Below, piece by piece: positions 11,061-22,549 of a stretch of DNA of 64,000 nucleotides (within the stretch, counting starts at the first letter, position 1; each line of letters opens with the position of its first letter). Position numbers and translations under genes: made by a program. This DNA is from Phoronis australis (taxonomy: Eukaryota; Phoronida; Phoronidae). The notes under the pieces are model-generated. The model made no database searches. It was given only the letters and a program-made list of their open reading frames with translations, and was not told where the DNA came from. The DNA is taken from contig NMRA01000273.1 of NCBI GenBank assembly GCA_002633005.1, positions 129,555 through 193,554 on the forward strand, given 5' to 3'.

Positions 11061-13874
11061 GGTTAATCTAGTTCAAAAACTTGGAAATATGTACTAAATT
11101 TAATAATATGTTACATGATATAATGTTTACCTCTTTGCTTTTATCAAACTAAAAGCCATTTCGAGCACTGTTTTGTACCTCAGCCAAGATCAGAAAGTCG
11201 TTGACCATTCCTGTCTATTTCCGTGACATCAGTTCCTTGTACATCAGTTCAGGAACGATTCCGTTGTATAAAAAAGTTCCGTGATTGAAAACGCAACCGA
11301 AGGAGAGTGTAGTGATCTGTAGTCTGTGAGCTGAATTTCAGCGATGGGAAAATGTTGTGTTAAGAGCATGGTGCAGTAATTTTTTTAATCACTTGGTCAC
11401 ACGAATTTCAGCTATTCAAGACTCCCGGAGCTACGGTATGAATGTGGTCGTCCTGCGGGGCGAAGTAGTGATGTCTATGGCCAGGCCGCCAGCCTCCAGG
11501 CTCCGGTAGTAAACCTATACGAATGCTTCAAGCTGAATAAAAATTCTTCCTTTTATTTTAAACTTTTTAATACTACTATTATACTATTTGGCAACATTAC
11601 AATTTTTCTTTCTTGCGTTATTTCGTCAACAGTTGGTATTCTATAAAAAATAGGCTGTCGCTTATTGTTGGTCGTTGGCTGCCTAACAAAGTTGCTGGAG
11701 ACAGCCCTCCTCTCATATCGGAGTTAAATACTATGAAAGGGAAATAGTATGAAAGTGCCTTTTGATCTACCCTTACAGAAGATTGACATTTTTAAGAAAA
11801 TACAATGCTCCAGGCACTTTGCTTACTGTACATGAAATTCTCTTAAACATACAAATAAATAAGTGACACATTATCTTTCTTGGGGTGTGGGGAGATTTGC
11901 AAAAAAATTAAAGCCTTCTGAGTGTTGTTTTTATGATGTAATCATAACATTTGTCATATAAAATTGCATCACTCCAATTTGGCTGTGTTTGTGCATCTTC
12001 TGCACCAGTCTTATTATGTCTGGAATAAGACATCCACATGAGCGATCACTTGACTTCATGATTAAATGGTACACTAGTGTATGAAAACATTTGGAAAAGT
12101 CATAGCAAATGTTACTTAATCCCTGATCTTTATCTGCCTGTCTTAAGGGCGTGTTTGCCCAACCCATTCACTTGAAAATGACCTGTGTGGTTGGTGCTGG
12201 TGTTAAAGGTGATAGTTTCTTGGTTGACATTAACAAAACACTGATGTTCAGTTGATGGTTTCAATTTGGCCTGACATTACCTCAGAGGTGTCCCTGAGTC
12301 AATCAATTAATAAAACTTGGGTTGGCGCATCTCTTAAAGAAGCACAAAGACTGATAAGAATGTTATAAACAATCTCTAGGTTCTCACGCTCTGTGCCTTT
12401 TGGAATCGGGAAGATCTACAGCAATTTTCATTATGAAAACACCCAGCCAAGCGATAGCTATCTCAACATGTTGTTCTTCATTTCTGAAGGATTGTTGGAG
12501 AAATATTTCTTTTGCCTTAATCACTGCGCTCTCAGCAAGAGGTGAAGTTGTGGAACCACAAACAAAATAATGATCCTGCTCCAAACAGTTTGGCACTCCT
12601 GGTATCATGTTGTTTTTATCTGATACATTTTTGACAGTTGCTGCCATTCTATTTTCGTCTGTTTTGTGTACAATCGCAACAAGCTCTCACAGAACATAAG
12701 TTACATTGATACTTTCTTGGTTTGATCTCCATGGAGACATTGGATCATTTTTTTGGAATTTAGATTGAAAATATTGGATTCTATATTAATGATGTCCTGT
12801 CATATGCCAGATGGTATTCATGCTTAATTTGTGCACAATACATATATTTCGTGATTGCAGTCCAGGGCTGCAACGTAGGCTGTGATCCATAGACCCAATC
12901 AACTTGGGAACTGCAAGATCACAGAAGTCTTCGAGATATTTTCATGCATTTAAACTAGCTTTGCTCGCGATGTTTTTGTGTTCTGTGGAACGCAGTAGGT
13001 ACTAGTATGGGAAGTGCAGATGTCAGCAATTTTTGTCAGTGCTGATAGGTATGCCATTCTCCACTGTGGTGGTGAGCCATGGAAATTAGCTGTGTTATCA
13101 GATGGCCATATTCTATTGGACAATTGTTCAGCACAGCCTCAATTCATTTTACATATTAGAAGGATAGAGTTGAATCATCAGAGGATAGTTGACTGCAGAC
13201 TGGTCTAGTCCTTTGACATTATATGTATTGGCTAAAGAGGCAGCATGGCAAAAAAGCCCATAGGGGAACTGTTAACCCAGTGACCTTTCTCACTTCAATC
13301 CACTGTAACTGCACTTCAATATCTGACTGCAACATGGAAAAGATTTAATGCTTCATCAGCAACCTGGGTTTTTATTATCCATTAACTGTCGGTTAGTACC
13401 TCTTGATTAGATTTTTGTAAACCTTCAGCAAAATTACGCAATATGTTCATTTCGTTACTAATAACTTCTAAGTAATGGTACCAAGTCAGGCACAGACCAT
13501 CAATTCTGAATTGGACTGATGGACCTTTGAAGTTAGATACAATTTTAATGAAACCCGGGTTATGCAATTTTTGCAATAATTACGCAAGTTTAAGATCTCT
13601 TGGCATAGCGGTATTTTAAGGCTGCATTTGCTAAACTTAATACCCTGATGCACAATATTATGAATGAATCATTTTAACATCATGTAACCAGTGCCATGTT
13701 AGAATAGCCGCGCCATAGACGGCTGTCACGTCTTTGTTAGACAGGAGTTCAGCGCCACCTACAGATCCCATATTATGCTGATGGAAGATTTCAACCTAGT
13801 GGTTTAAACAGCGTCTTAACACCTTTCCTGTTATCATAATACCGGCAAATTTTCACTGATGTGCGGTGGGGTAT
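11061..13874. other. No gene recognised
   Basis: Mostly AT-rich. A more GC-rich patch at 11430-11510 sits downstream of a TATA-like gtataaaaaag (near 11268) and of a short frame beginning MGKCCVKS, but that frame stops after 11 codons. Coding-like minus-strand frames at 12384-12647 and around 12140-12290 have no recognised domain and weak splice signals. Confidence 0.4.
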
Positions 13875-15525
13875 CAGGGCTCGACATAATGAGCTGCAGG
13901 TCGCATTTGCGACCTGAAATTTGGAAATGCGAGCTGAGATTTTTGTCTGCTGGTATCGAGTCGCAAAATGCGACTTGGAATTTCAAAGGTATGCAAGCTG
14001 AGTTTTTACACTTCTCGGCAGATACCTGGCATATATAAAGCAACTCTTGTTAATCCGACCGTTATTTGGTTGTTGTCAAATCCAAGTTCAAAAGAACAGT
14101 AACCGATATAACCTAGAACTGATATTTTCCTGTGGCGATGCTTTAGTTGATGTTCCCTAAACGCCTATGCCCGTAGCAACTAAACGGGTACTAGGTGGGA
14201 AATTGTGGTTAGCGAACTTTTTATTCTTCTCTTCATCCACCCATCCCAGCAATAGAAACAATCTTGTTCCGGCTGAAACAGGGAATTAAAAACAAAATTA
14301 TTCCAGGTGGCTAAAAAGGGTACAGTGTAGGTGGAAACGATATCCAGAAAATCACCCCTAATAGATGGAGTTTGCCTCGCAAAACCGTATTATTATAACA
14401 TTTCTTACTATTGCCGTCTTTTAATATCTTATTACCGCAAACACTCAGGTTAACGACTAGGCTCACGCACAAGCCTACTCCCTACCTTTGAAGTGTTCCA
14501 TAATAAGCGCTCACTGATCTATTAAGCGTTCCCCCTCAACTTTTGAGAATTTCCAATTAAGCGCCCACAGTTCAGGCTAGCCCCCATCATAGCCCACTAC
14601 TAACGACCATGCGTGGTTGAAAATTGACACGAAGCCTATATAGTGTGTCACTCTCATTTTACGCAACAAATTCAAAAAACGTCTTTTCTCAATATGTGAA
14701 AACCAAATCCCGGCTTTGTTTCATACCTCCGAAAGAAAGTTAACTCTTAGTGACATGCGTGTCGTTTTGTGACTGACCTATTTTTTCCGTATATGGAAGA
14801 TATTGAGGAGCAAACTCGTGTTACCCGATGGAAACGCGCACGGAGTCGAGGCTTTTCATTTCATGGAAAACTAATTGTTGAGTACGCAAATAGCAAAAGT
14901 ACCACATTTTTGTTGTCACAGTGAAATTTGCACTGAATTGTTCCCCACGTATCCAAATACATCATTCGGTTTGGGCATCGTTTCAAGGATTTTTTTCGAC
15001 AGATGTTTTTCAAACGTTCAGTTGCAAAATTTGGGCTGCGTACAAAAGTGGAGGGAATTTGCACTCCGAGTTACTTTGAATCTTCAACGCTTTGATGACA
15101 CCCAGTAGCAGGTGAGACCTGGCAAAATCATGGATACTTTTTCAACGGGCATTCTCTCCCTTTTCACATCCAAAACTTAGCTACTCGAATGCACGTTTCA
15201 GTTAGAAACCACTGATTCCACTTTCACATCGGCAACTTGCCTTGCGCTCTAGAGCCTTTCAATGGCGGTCGTGAAGAACAGTAACGCCGTACCTGCATGA
15301 ACGAACTCAATTTTGCGATCTGCAATTTGTGAGTGTTTAACGCTGCATGTAAGAGCATAATCTAAACATTTCTTGGTGATCTAAAAATCAATTTTGGTGT
15401 GCAAAAGTGGCGGGAAAATTTTGCGACCTAACATTTATGAATGGAGCTAGATTTCGAAAATGCGACCTGGGATTTTGGCTAGGTTGCAAAATTCGACCTG
15501 GTGATTTTAATAGCATCGAGCCCTG
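13875..15525. mobile_element. hAT-like inverted ends enclosing a composite element
   Basis: The left end is cagggctcgacataatg and the right end, read in reverse, is cagggctcgatgctatt. Both continue into repeated gcgacct words (near 13905, 13975, 15423, 15465). CAGGG ends are typical of hAT elements, but the flanking 8-mers do not match, so no target duplication is confirmed. The interior contains a stretch shared with 52850-53690, so this is likely a composite or nested structure. Confidence 0.55.
14430..15270 (+). pseudogene. Decayed pogo-like transposase region
   Basis: This stretch aligns patchily with 52850-53690; shared words include acttttg-gagaattt-caatta, ctgac-catttttt-c and gttgcaaaattt. 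On the plus strand, fragments in different frames read FHGKLIVEYANSK (near 14860) and CVQKWREFALRVT (near 15040), which resemble the N-terminal helix-turn-helix of pogo/Tigger/CENP-B-type transposases. The frame is broken repeatedly and no catalytic DDE domain is seen. Assignment is by motif impression only. Confidence 0.35.
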
Positions 15526-18372
15526 TGTATACTAATGGTTTACAGAAAAAAAGCAAACCCCTTGAAATAGTCATGAATGAAGGACATCATGTCCCATTCA
15601 TTTCACACTGCAAAGAAGAATCCGCGGCTGCATAATCAGCTCCGACTGATGAAGCGGGAGAATTTCGATCCCAGTCGATGTGAGAAAGCTAAAATAAATT
15701 AGCAAAGTAAGCCTAATCAAACAATGGGAGAGATTGACATGAGGTTTTTATTTCTTTGTAATGATCCCACTATGTTGTAGTGAATTTCTGTCTATCAAAT
15801 CTTTGTCAGAATCATCGGAAGTCGCTTTTTCGCTCTCATTACTGTAGACAGTGCCAATATGAAAAGTCCCCTACTAAAGCATACCTCATGGGTATCGGGG
15901 CATGGTGTGGGTAATAGATTTTTCACTATTTCTCATATGCTAGAAACCCCCACAACTGCCTGCCAATTAAATATTCTTGGGTATTGGTCTTTTTCCTGAA
16001 AAATGGTGTTATGGTCCATGCCATTATTCATGAAACTAATTAAATCTCACAAAAGGGAAAGTACAAAGTCTCTGAGATTATACACATAACTGCTAGTTTC
16101 TGAAATAATTTTTATAACTCAGTTTTAAAGTGTAGTGCGCTCATAATTACTTCCCTAAATCTTTTTCCGCAAGTGGGAGCGTAAGACCAAATTCTGTCCT
16201 AGGTCTTAAGGCACTTTCAAGAAACAGGTCCAGGTGTTAAAAAACGTCAACTTTCTTCTTCACAGGCATTTTCGATCTTCAATGGCAACTTCAACAAGTT
16301 CTTATCCTTTGCTTGAATTGAGATTGGTTATTATAACGCTTGAGAATCCTTACAGTCACTAACCCACCATGACAAGTTATTTATTGGCATGTGATGAAGC
16401 AATAATAGACCTGTCAGTCCTCAAGTGTGGAAATCATTTCCAATCGGAGTACAAGTAGATATACCAGTTTTATGATAGTAAGTGCCCTAAATTTAAAGTT
16501 GTTTTTTCTGACAGAAGACTCTGGTTTATTACCCCTTTAAATTATTTTCATTATCGTTACGATTATGGTTAGTATTGTTACAGTAACTATTAGTGTACAG
16601 TTATTATCAATATTATGGTACTACATAATCATTTTATTATATTAAGAGCTACTCCGTCAGCAAAGAAGCAAATGCTTTGGAGCAGACAAACTTTGGTGAT
16701 AGGGAGAATTTTTGAATCTTGTGGAGTAAAAGTGTGTGTTCCTAACCACAAACTATTCAATATTCTTCCAACAATGGTATGGTCTGTATTCAACCAACCT
16801 TAATGTTTCAATTGGTTAATTAAAATACCACTATCATGGCTCTGGTCCAATTAATGGCCTGTAATAACAATCTGTTGCCATCAAAGGTTGGGTTATGTAA
16901 CAAGTAAGTGTAGAATGGTCTGTGTGTGCAGTTATACCAGTTTGTGGTTTGTTTTTTTAAGGACTTGTTTGAGACTGCTTGTCTAGAAAGCAGTTTTATT
17001 ATGAATGTTTTCAGTTATGAATGAGTTAATTAGGCAGACGGCAAGTTTTCTCAATTATGTGAATGGCTTTGCTGTCTTTCTTTTCAATGAATGCTGTCTT
17101 GAGTACACTAATTGCAAGCCTGCCTTAGAGAGCCTAGCTTGTAAAATGTTTTTACCATTACTGTTTTGTGTGCAAATGGGCATTGTAGTTGTCTCCCCTC
17201 AAGCAGCTTTCATAATAGTTGTGTGTCGTAATTGGAGACTTTCATCTCAAATGATGGAATTTCTTAAATTTCTTCTAAAAATTAATATTAGATATATAAA
17301 ATATGTTTTTTAGAGTTACTGATGATCACATAATCTAAATATTTGCATGAACGCGATACCCAGGTGTTCATAATCTTCTAAAACATGATTTTTATGGGGA
17401 TTTTCAAATTTTCTACAAACATAAGAATTTTCACACAAATGTTTCTTTACTCTGCTACAAATTTACTGTAGTGTCTGGGATTTTCTTTTAAAAGCTTAAA
17501 TATCAAATATCAAGGTGTACGTTTTTTCAAGTAATACTAGCATCTTTATTGTTGGCAATGAAGCTCTCAAGCTAGAAGGCCTTAAAAGAAAATCCTTGAT
17601 ATGCATGTGTAGTTAAGAGAATAAAGAAGCAAATTTGCAACTTCCTGAGAAAAAGTCATGCTTGTGGAAATTTTAGGACCTTGGTGAAAGTCAGATTGTT
17701 AACAAAAAAAACAATGTCACGTGATTGCAAACATCTGGACATTGCTTTAGTGCACATAAAAAGATTGTGTGTTCATCAAGGATTTTGAAATATATGGTTC
17801 TACAATTAACATTTAGAAATTTTATGCTTGGTAACAAGACATCCTAGAACCAGCCTTAATTGAAACCGTGAACTCCTGACTTCAAATTCCAGTTTTGGTG
17901 TATTCTTTAGGCAAACAAAGTTTTTCCTCGGTGCATCATGAAATAACCACATGCACTACCTGTAAAAACGGAGGGACCCAGACCCATGGGTTGCATGTCA
18001 ATGTTTCCATTATTCAAATTTGAAAACTGGTTCATGAAATGCAGGACCCTTGTACCTGACTATTATGGTTGCCACAGTCTTATCTTAGACTCTACTAAGT
18101 GTCCACTTTGGGTCATTGTTATCATTCACCTAGTTGCTAGTATTATTAGACAAGGGTTTGATTCCACAGGATTTCTGGATTTCCAGTGTTGCAAGTCTTC
18201 AAGGACTCCTACATTCCCGGGAGGATATTGTAAGTCCGGCACTCAAATGTACAGTGACAAGATAGTGTAATAAGGGTTTCCTTTCAAGACTGAATTTAGT
18301 AGCTTCATTCTTGGCTGTTGGTATCCTCGAGAAAGAGTTTTAAATAGCTTCAAACCATTTGTTTATTTCCAG
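15526..18372. other. No gene recognised
   Basis: AT-rich. Near 16195-16235 the words ggtcttaaggcac and gaaacaggtcc resemble an end of the tccaagaaac MITE families, without a partner arm. The open frames at 17005-17313 and 17986-18270 show no domain. Confidence 0.4.
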
Positions 18373-18478
18373 ACAGTGGGGGCAGCATTTATGAGGGGAC
18401 CGACCCAGGACTTCAAAACATCAAAGTGCAGACTTCCGTACCTCAGGCGGGAGTCATGTATTAACTCATCGCGACCAG
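18373..18478 (+). CDS. Candidate internal or terminal exon, unknown gene
   Basis: A pyrimidine-rich acceptor (gtttatttccag) precedes the segment and a strong donor (gaccag/gtaaga) follows it, giving 106 bp. One frame reads protein-like (SGGSIYEGTDPGLQNIKV) but meets TAA after GVMY, 19 bases before the donor; another frame is open throughout. It could be a cassette or poison exon, a terminal exon whose donor is fortuitous, or chance. No family is recognised and no neighbouring exon was found in a compatible phase. Confidence 0.35.
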
Positions 18479-19650
18479 GTAAGATTCATTTCTGTGTACA
18501 CAGTGCAAAGTGGCTGGTGGCTGAGAATGATAAAGCTATCATTTCTTGGAAAACAGTTTCCATTCGTGGCAAAGTCATGAGAAATGAGAAAGGTAAAACT
18601 TCCATTCTATGGTTCATCAGTTCAAGAAATGTACCTCTACAATAGGACAGCTTGAAAGCAGCTTATGAGAAAATCCTATTATAGATAGCAATCAGAAAAG
18701 TCACATTGCATAACAAATCACTTAAGGGTGCCACAGTCTGACCCTTTACATTAAACAGATACATATTTAAGAGACCTCTGTTTACCCCCTGACATTCATC
18801 TTGGATTAAAGTAGGCAGTGATTAATGCCTAGTGAAGAGATCGCCCACCCAGACCCCATGTCCCATTGCATAACTTTCTACCCATCACTCAACTCTCTTA
18901 TCAGATTCAGCCTACTAATGGCAGACCTGTCTGTTTGTTAATAGATGTTGCCTAAAAGTACCTTTCTCACTCTCTAGTCCTCATTGTCTTACACTAAATG
19001 TTATGTAATAAGCTGGGGGTATCTACCCTCTGATCAACTTGCCTTAGCTGTTGTAGTTTGCTATGGTTGAACCTGTTGAGTTTCTCCGAAGACTTTGATG
19101 GATGATTTTTCTGACATGTACTTCCTTTGTATGCCCCAATGAACAAAAGTTGCATAATACAAGTGACATTGATTGTCTTCTGGTTTGTATCTCCATGGAT
19201 ACAAACACCCTTGAGTTATCTCAACCAGTTCAAGATTTTTAAACCTGATGATTACCTGTAGCTGTGGAATGGGTATCTTGTAGTACATGCCAGTAATTAT
19301 GTTGCTGGATACGAAATGCCAGCAGAAAATTGTATTGTAGTCTGCTTCAAGTGTTTAACTTTAAATTTTGGTAACAATTAATGTACCTCACATTCTATGT
19401 GGAGTTCTTCCTACCCCAACGCCACTCGTTAATTCCTCAGTAGGTTAATTTAAATTTAAACCCTCATTTTGCCCTGTTAAGTTGGCTTAAAAACAAAAAT
19501 TAAATTAAACAAAAATTAAATTGAACGTTTTACTCCTATGAAATGAGCATCATCATACTCTTGCCATAGGACTCTATTTCTGTTATTAACGGAAATAGAA
19601 TTCTGTCACAGAAAGAAATATTACGAGACTGATTTTTTGAGAGTAAAAAG

Positions 19651-20115
19651 ACTAGAGTGCAGGATTGAGTTGTTACCAGAGTGCAAGGTAGAGTTTTGAC
19701 CAGAGTGCACGGTTGAGTTGTGACCAGGGTGCAGGTTGAGTTGTGACCAGAGTGCAGGGTTGAATTGCGACCAGAGTGCACAGTTGAGTTGTGACTAGAG
19801 TGCTGGGTTGAGTTGCGACCAGAGTGCAGGTTGAGTTGTGACCAGAGTGCAGGGTTGGGTTGCGACCAGAGTGCACGGTTGAGTTGTGACCAGAGTGCAG
19901 GGTTGAGTTGCGACCAGAGTGTACGGTTGAGTTGTGACTAGAGTGCTGGGTTGAGTTGTGACCAGAATGCAGGGTTGAGTTGTGACTAGAGTTTAGGGTT
20001 GAGTTGTGACCAGAGTGCAAGGTTGAGTTGTGACTAGAGTGCAGAGTTGAATTGTGACTAGATTACGGGTTGAGTTGTGACTAGAGTGCTGGGTTGAGTT
20101 GTGACTAGAGTGCAG
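19651..20115. repeat. 24-bp degenerate minisatellite, about 19 copies
   Basis: The unit is close to agggttgagttgtgaccaga plus gtgc, 24 bp long with single-base variants (tgtgacc/tgcgacc/tgtgact) and some 23-bp copies. Because 24 is divisible by three, the minus strand stays open and encodes an octapeptide repeat (HSGHNSTL-like). This is a by-product of the period rather than evidence of a gene. The array ends about 45 bp before the left end of the Kolobok-like element. Confidence 0.95.
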
Positions 20116-20182
20116 TGAATTCAACACCAATCTGGAAAAAGGTTCATATTTCTTCCTTAAAGGAGAAGGCAACCTTTCTTCA

Positions 20183-20779
20183 TGTCATTTTTAGTAAAAA
20201 ATACGGTTTGTTGATTATCCCAGACATACGTTGCAGTTAATTACGGCTTCCCATAATTTTGTTAATTAGTTGTGCCTTACTCCGGAATTGATGTTAGGGA
20301 TTTAAAAATTTCCCATCATTTTGTTTCCGCATTTGAGTTTACTGACTGGGGAACTGTTCTACTGTTGTTTTCGTCCTGGTTTCCTAAATTTGTCGTAACC
20401 ACTTCCCCTGGAGTATTCTACAAAAAGTTAGGTTGTTAGAGAACTCAATTCCGTTGGATTTAGGGATTGTTTAGTTTGTGACGTGGTGACGAGAAATTTT
20501 TTCATTAGCAGTCAGTGGGTGGATATATTTTAAAGCTCAAGTTTAGTGAGGCAGAATCCGCACAGAAAGCTGTTGAGAGGTGCGAGGTAGAGACCGAGGA
20601 CGTCTTTGTCCAAATGCATGGTGTGCACTGTTATGCCGACCTCAGTGGAATGCCTATGCTGTTCCCACTGGATGGTGACTTAAGCACCCAAACCGCTTAC
20701 ATCCCGCTGTGTGACTCCCTCGCCACACACTTGACACCTTCTAAATAGTTTCAATACTTTAGTCAAATCCACAATAAAC
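20183..20779. repeat. 0.6-kb direct duplication, copy 1
   Basis: The segment is repeated almost base for base at 20781-21378, with an N at the junction (20780). Differences are a few single bases and one inserted a. Copy 1 begins inside the transposon end and stops within the transposase-like frame. The N plus near identity suggests an assembly artefact or collapsed haplotypes, though a real recent duplication is possible. Confidence 0.9.
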
Positions 20780-20780
20780 N

Positions 20781-21378
20781 TGTCATTTTTAGTAAAAAAA
20801 TACGGTTTGTTGATTATCCCAGACATACGTTGCAGTTAATTACGGCTTCCCATAATTTTGTTAATTAGTTGTGCCCTACTCCGGAATTGATGTTAGGGGT
20901 TTAAAAATTTCCCGTCATTTTGTTTCCGCATTTGAGTTTACTGACTGGGGAACTGTTCTACTGTTGTTTTCGTCCTGGTTTCCTAAATTTGTCGTAACCA
21001 CTTCCCCTGGAGTATTCTACAAAAAGTTAGATTGTTAGAGAACTCAATTCCGTTGGATTTAGGGATTGTTTAGTTTGTGACGTGGTGACGAGAAATTTTT
21101 TCATTAGCAGTCAGTGGGTGGATATATTTTAAAGCTCAAGTTTAGTGAGGCAGAATCCGCACAGAAAGCTGTTGAGAGGTGCGAGGTAGAGACCGAGGAC
21201 GTCTTCGTCCAAATGCATGGTGTGCACTGTTATGCCGACCTCAGTGGAATGCCTATGCTGTTCCCACTGGATGGTGACTTAAGCACCCAAACCGCTTACA
21301 TCCCGCTGTGTGACTCCCTCGCCACACACTTGACACCTTCTAAATAGTTTCAATACTTTAGTCAAATCCACAATAAAC
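20781..21378. repeat. 0.6-kb direct duplication, copy 2
   Basis: Near-identical to 20183-20779. It contains the same 77-codon plus-strand open frame (21114-21347; copy 1 at 20515-20748), which I treat as the antisense shadow of the transposase fragment. The minus-strand frame running into this copy from 21476 is longer and carries the recognisable motifs. Confidence 0.9.
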
Positions 21379-21476
21379 TTATCAAAGTTTGACTTACCGG
21401 CTTGTTCTCTGGACGACGCACTGTCTTCCTCGCTGGGTGCCGAACTGGGCCTGTATTCATTCCCACTACTCGACAT
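21279..21476 (-). pseudogene. Kolobok-type transposase N-terminal fragment
   Basis: The frame opens with MSSSGNEYRPSSAP, a Ser/Glu-rich stretch (SEEDSASS), then reads FDKFIVDLTKVLKLFRRC followed by VCGEGV. A KFIV...LF..C..CG pattern after an acidic linker is what I recognise from the region before the catalytic core of Kolobok-type transposases; the two cysteines would belong to a zinc knuckle. It stops after DVSGLGA, and the residues past the stop (VTIQWE) still look coding, suggesting a nonsense mutation. A GTAAGT lies just after the codons for EQA, but reading through it gives the better family match. Confidence 0.5.
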
Positions 21477-21714
21477 CTTTGCAGGGCTGCGTTACAGGCT
21501 CTGGGCTGGAGACAACCCCAGCACAGGCTCTGGGCTGGAGACAACCCTAGCACAGGGTGAATCACAGCAAGTTACCGGAATTGCACGCTCTGTGGTACGC
21601 TCGGAGGTACGGGTGACATTAGTTACAGGGGCTCTAGTAAGTTGTAGAGGCCACAGCTCGCGAGGCTTCTCGCTTCAAAAATGCACTCCTTGGGGGTGAC
21701 GGCAAAGCACTGCC

Positions 21715-21960
21715 GGCAATCAACAACGTTTTTTGCAGGAACCTTCGTCAATTCCACGTACATACCTCTTTCGTAATCCGACAGCAGAAAATGCTTGCCA
21801 CATACTCAGTAAATCTCTGCTTTGTACTGTTGCACGGAGGGGTAACGCTGCGTTCTTCACATAAAGGAACCAAGTACGGCGGAGTGTGTCATCTTTCAGA
21901 AAGCGATGCAATGCAGGCCCTTAGCCAGCATTGCGTGGGTGGTGGATCGAATTTCTAGAA
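21715..21960 (-). pseudogene. Broken THAP-like zinc finger
   Basis: One minus-strand frame reads LHRFLKDDTLRRTWFLYVKN, which matches the THAP pattern in which FPKD is followed by an Arg/Trp helix. A second frame then gives VCGKHFLLSDYERGMYVEL, matching the THAP C-terminal part with the last zinc ligands (Cys and His) and the following acidic loop. The switch between frames implies a frameshift, and a stop precedes the VCGKHF segment. The first Cys pair is not visible. It lies upstream of the transposase fragment in the same orientation, as expected for a THAP-fused Kolobok transposase. Confidence 0.5.
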
Positions 21961-22549
21961 AGGTAGACCTTTGATATTTTGTAAACATCGACACTCAAGT
22001 TTTCAGTAATGCCCTTGACGCAGCTTAATTGTGGGGAAGAGGAATCTGTATCCACGGTAACGATGCCTCTCAGCTCTATACTCCTGAGATAAGACGGAAT
22101 TCGTAGTACCAGAAATGAGGATGCTGTGACGGTTGCTCACAAAGAAGAAATAAAATTCGGAATTAAGGTGATCCACAAATAAAATGTTGTCGCATTACCT
22201 CCTACCAAACTATCAAATCAGGCTTTTTTAAACGAGTGATTACACCTGATTATGTACTCGGATGGAAATGTTTAGTCGGAGAATGACAAGACATAATTTT
22301 TCATATGATTGTATTTTTGTTACTTAAGTTTCTTACATCACAGAATATAAAGCGGTAAGTAAAACAACAAGAATGGATCAACTGAAATTTGAAATTTTTG
22401 GATGTAATAACTTCCTTTGTCAACAAAAACAGAAATAAAGTAAAATCAAACACAAAATGATAATTGACATATAAGATATGGTGTAATGAAAATGATACAT
22501 TTTTGCGTAAAAAATTCAGTGACATATTTTAAGAAGTTTTATGTTCAAT

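Noticed and set aside
11340-11380. Possible THAP start (MGKCCVKS) after a TATA-like box
   Set aside because: Stops after 11 codons and no further THAP residues were found downstream.
12140-12290. Minus-strand coding-like stretch (VNVNQETITFNTSTNHTG)
   Set aside because: Possible donor but weak acceptor; too short and no homology recognised.
19536-20020. Apparent repeat proteins (HSGHNSTL type)
   Set aside because: Translation of a 24-bp minisatellite; the open frames follow from the period being divisible by three.
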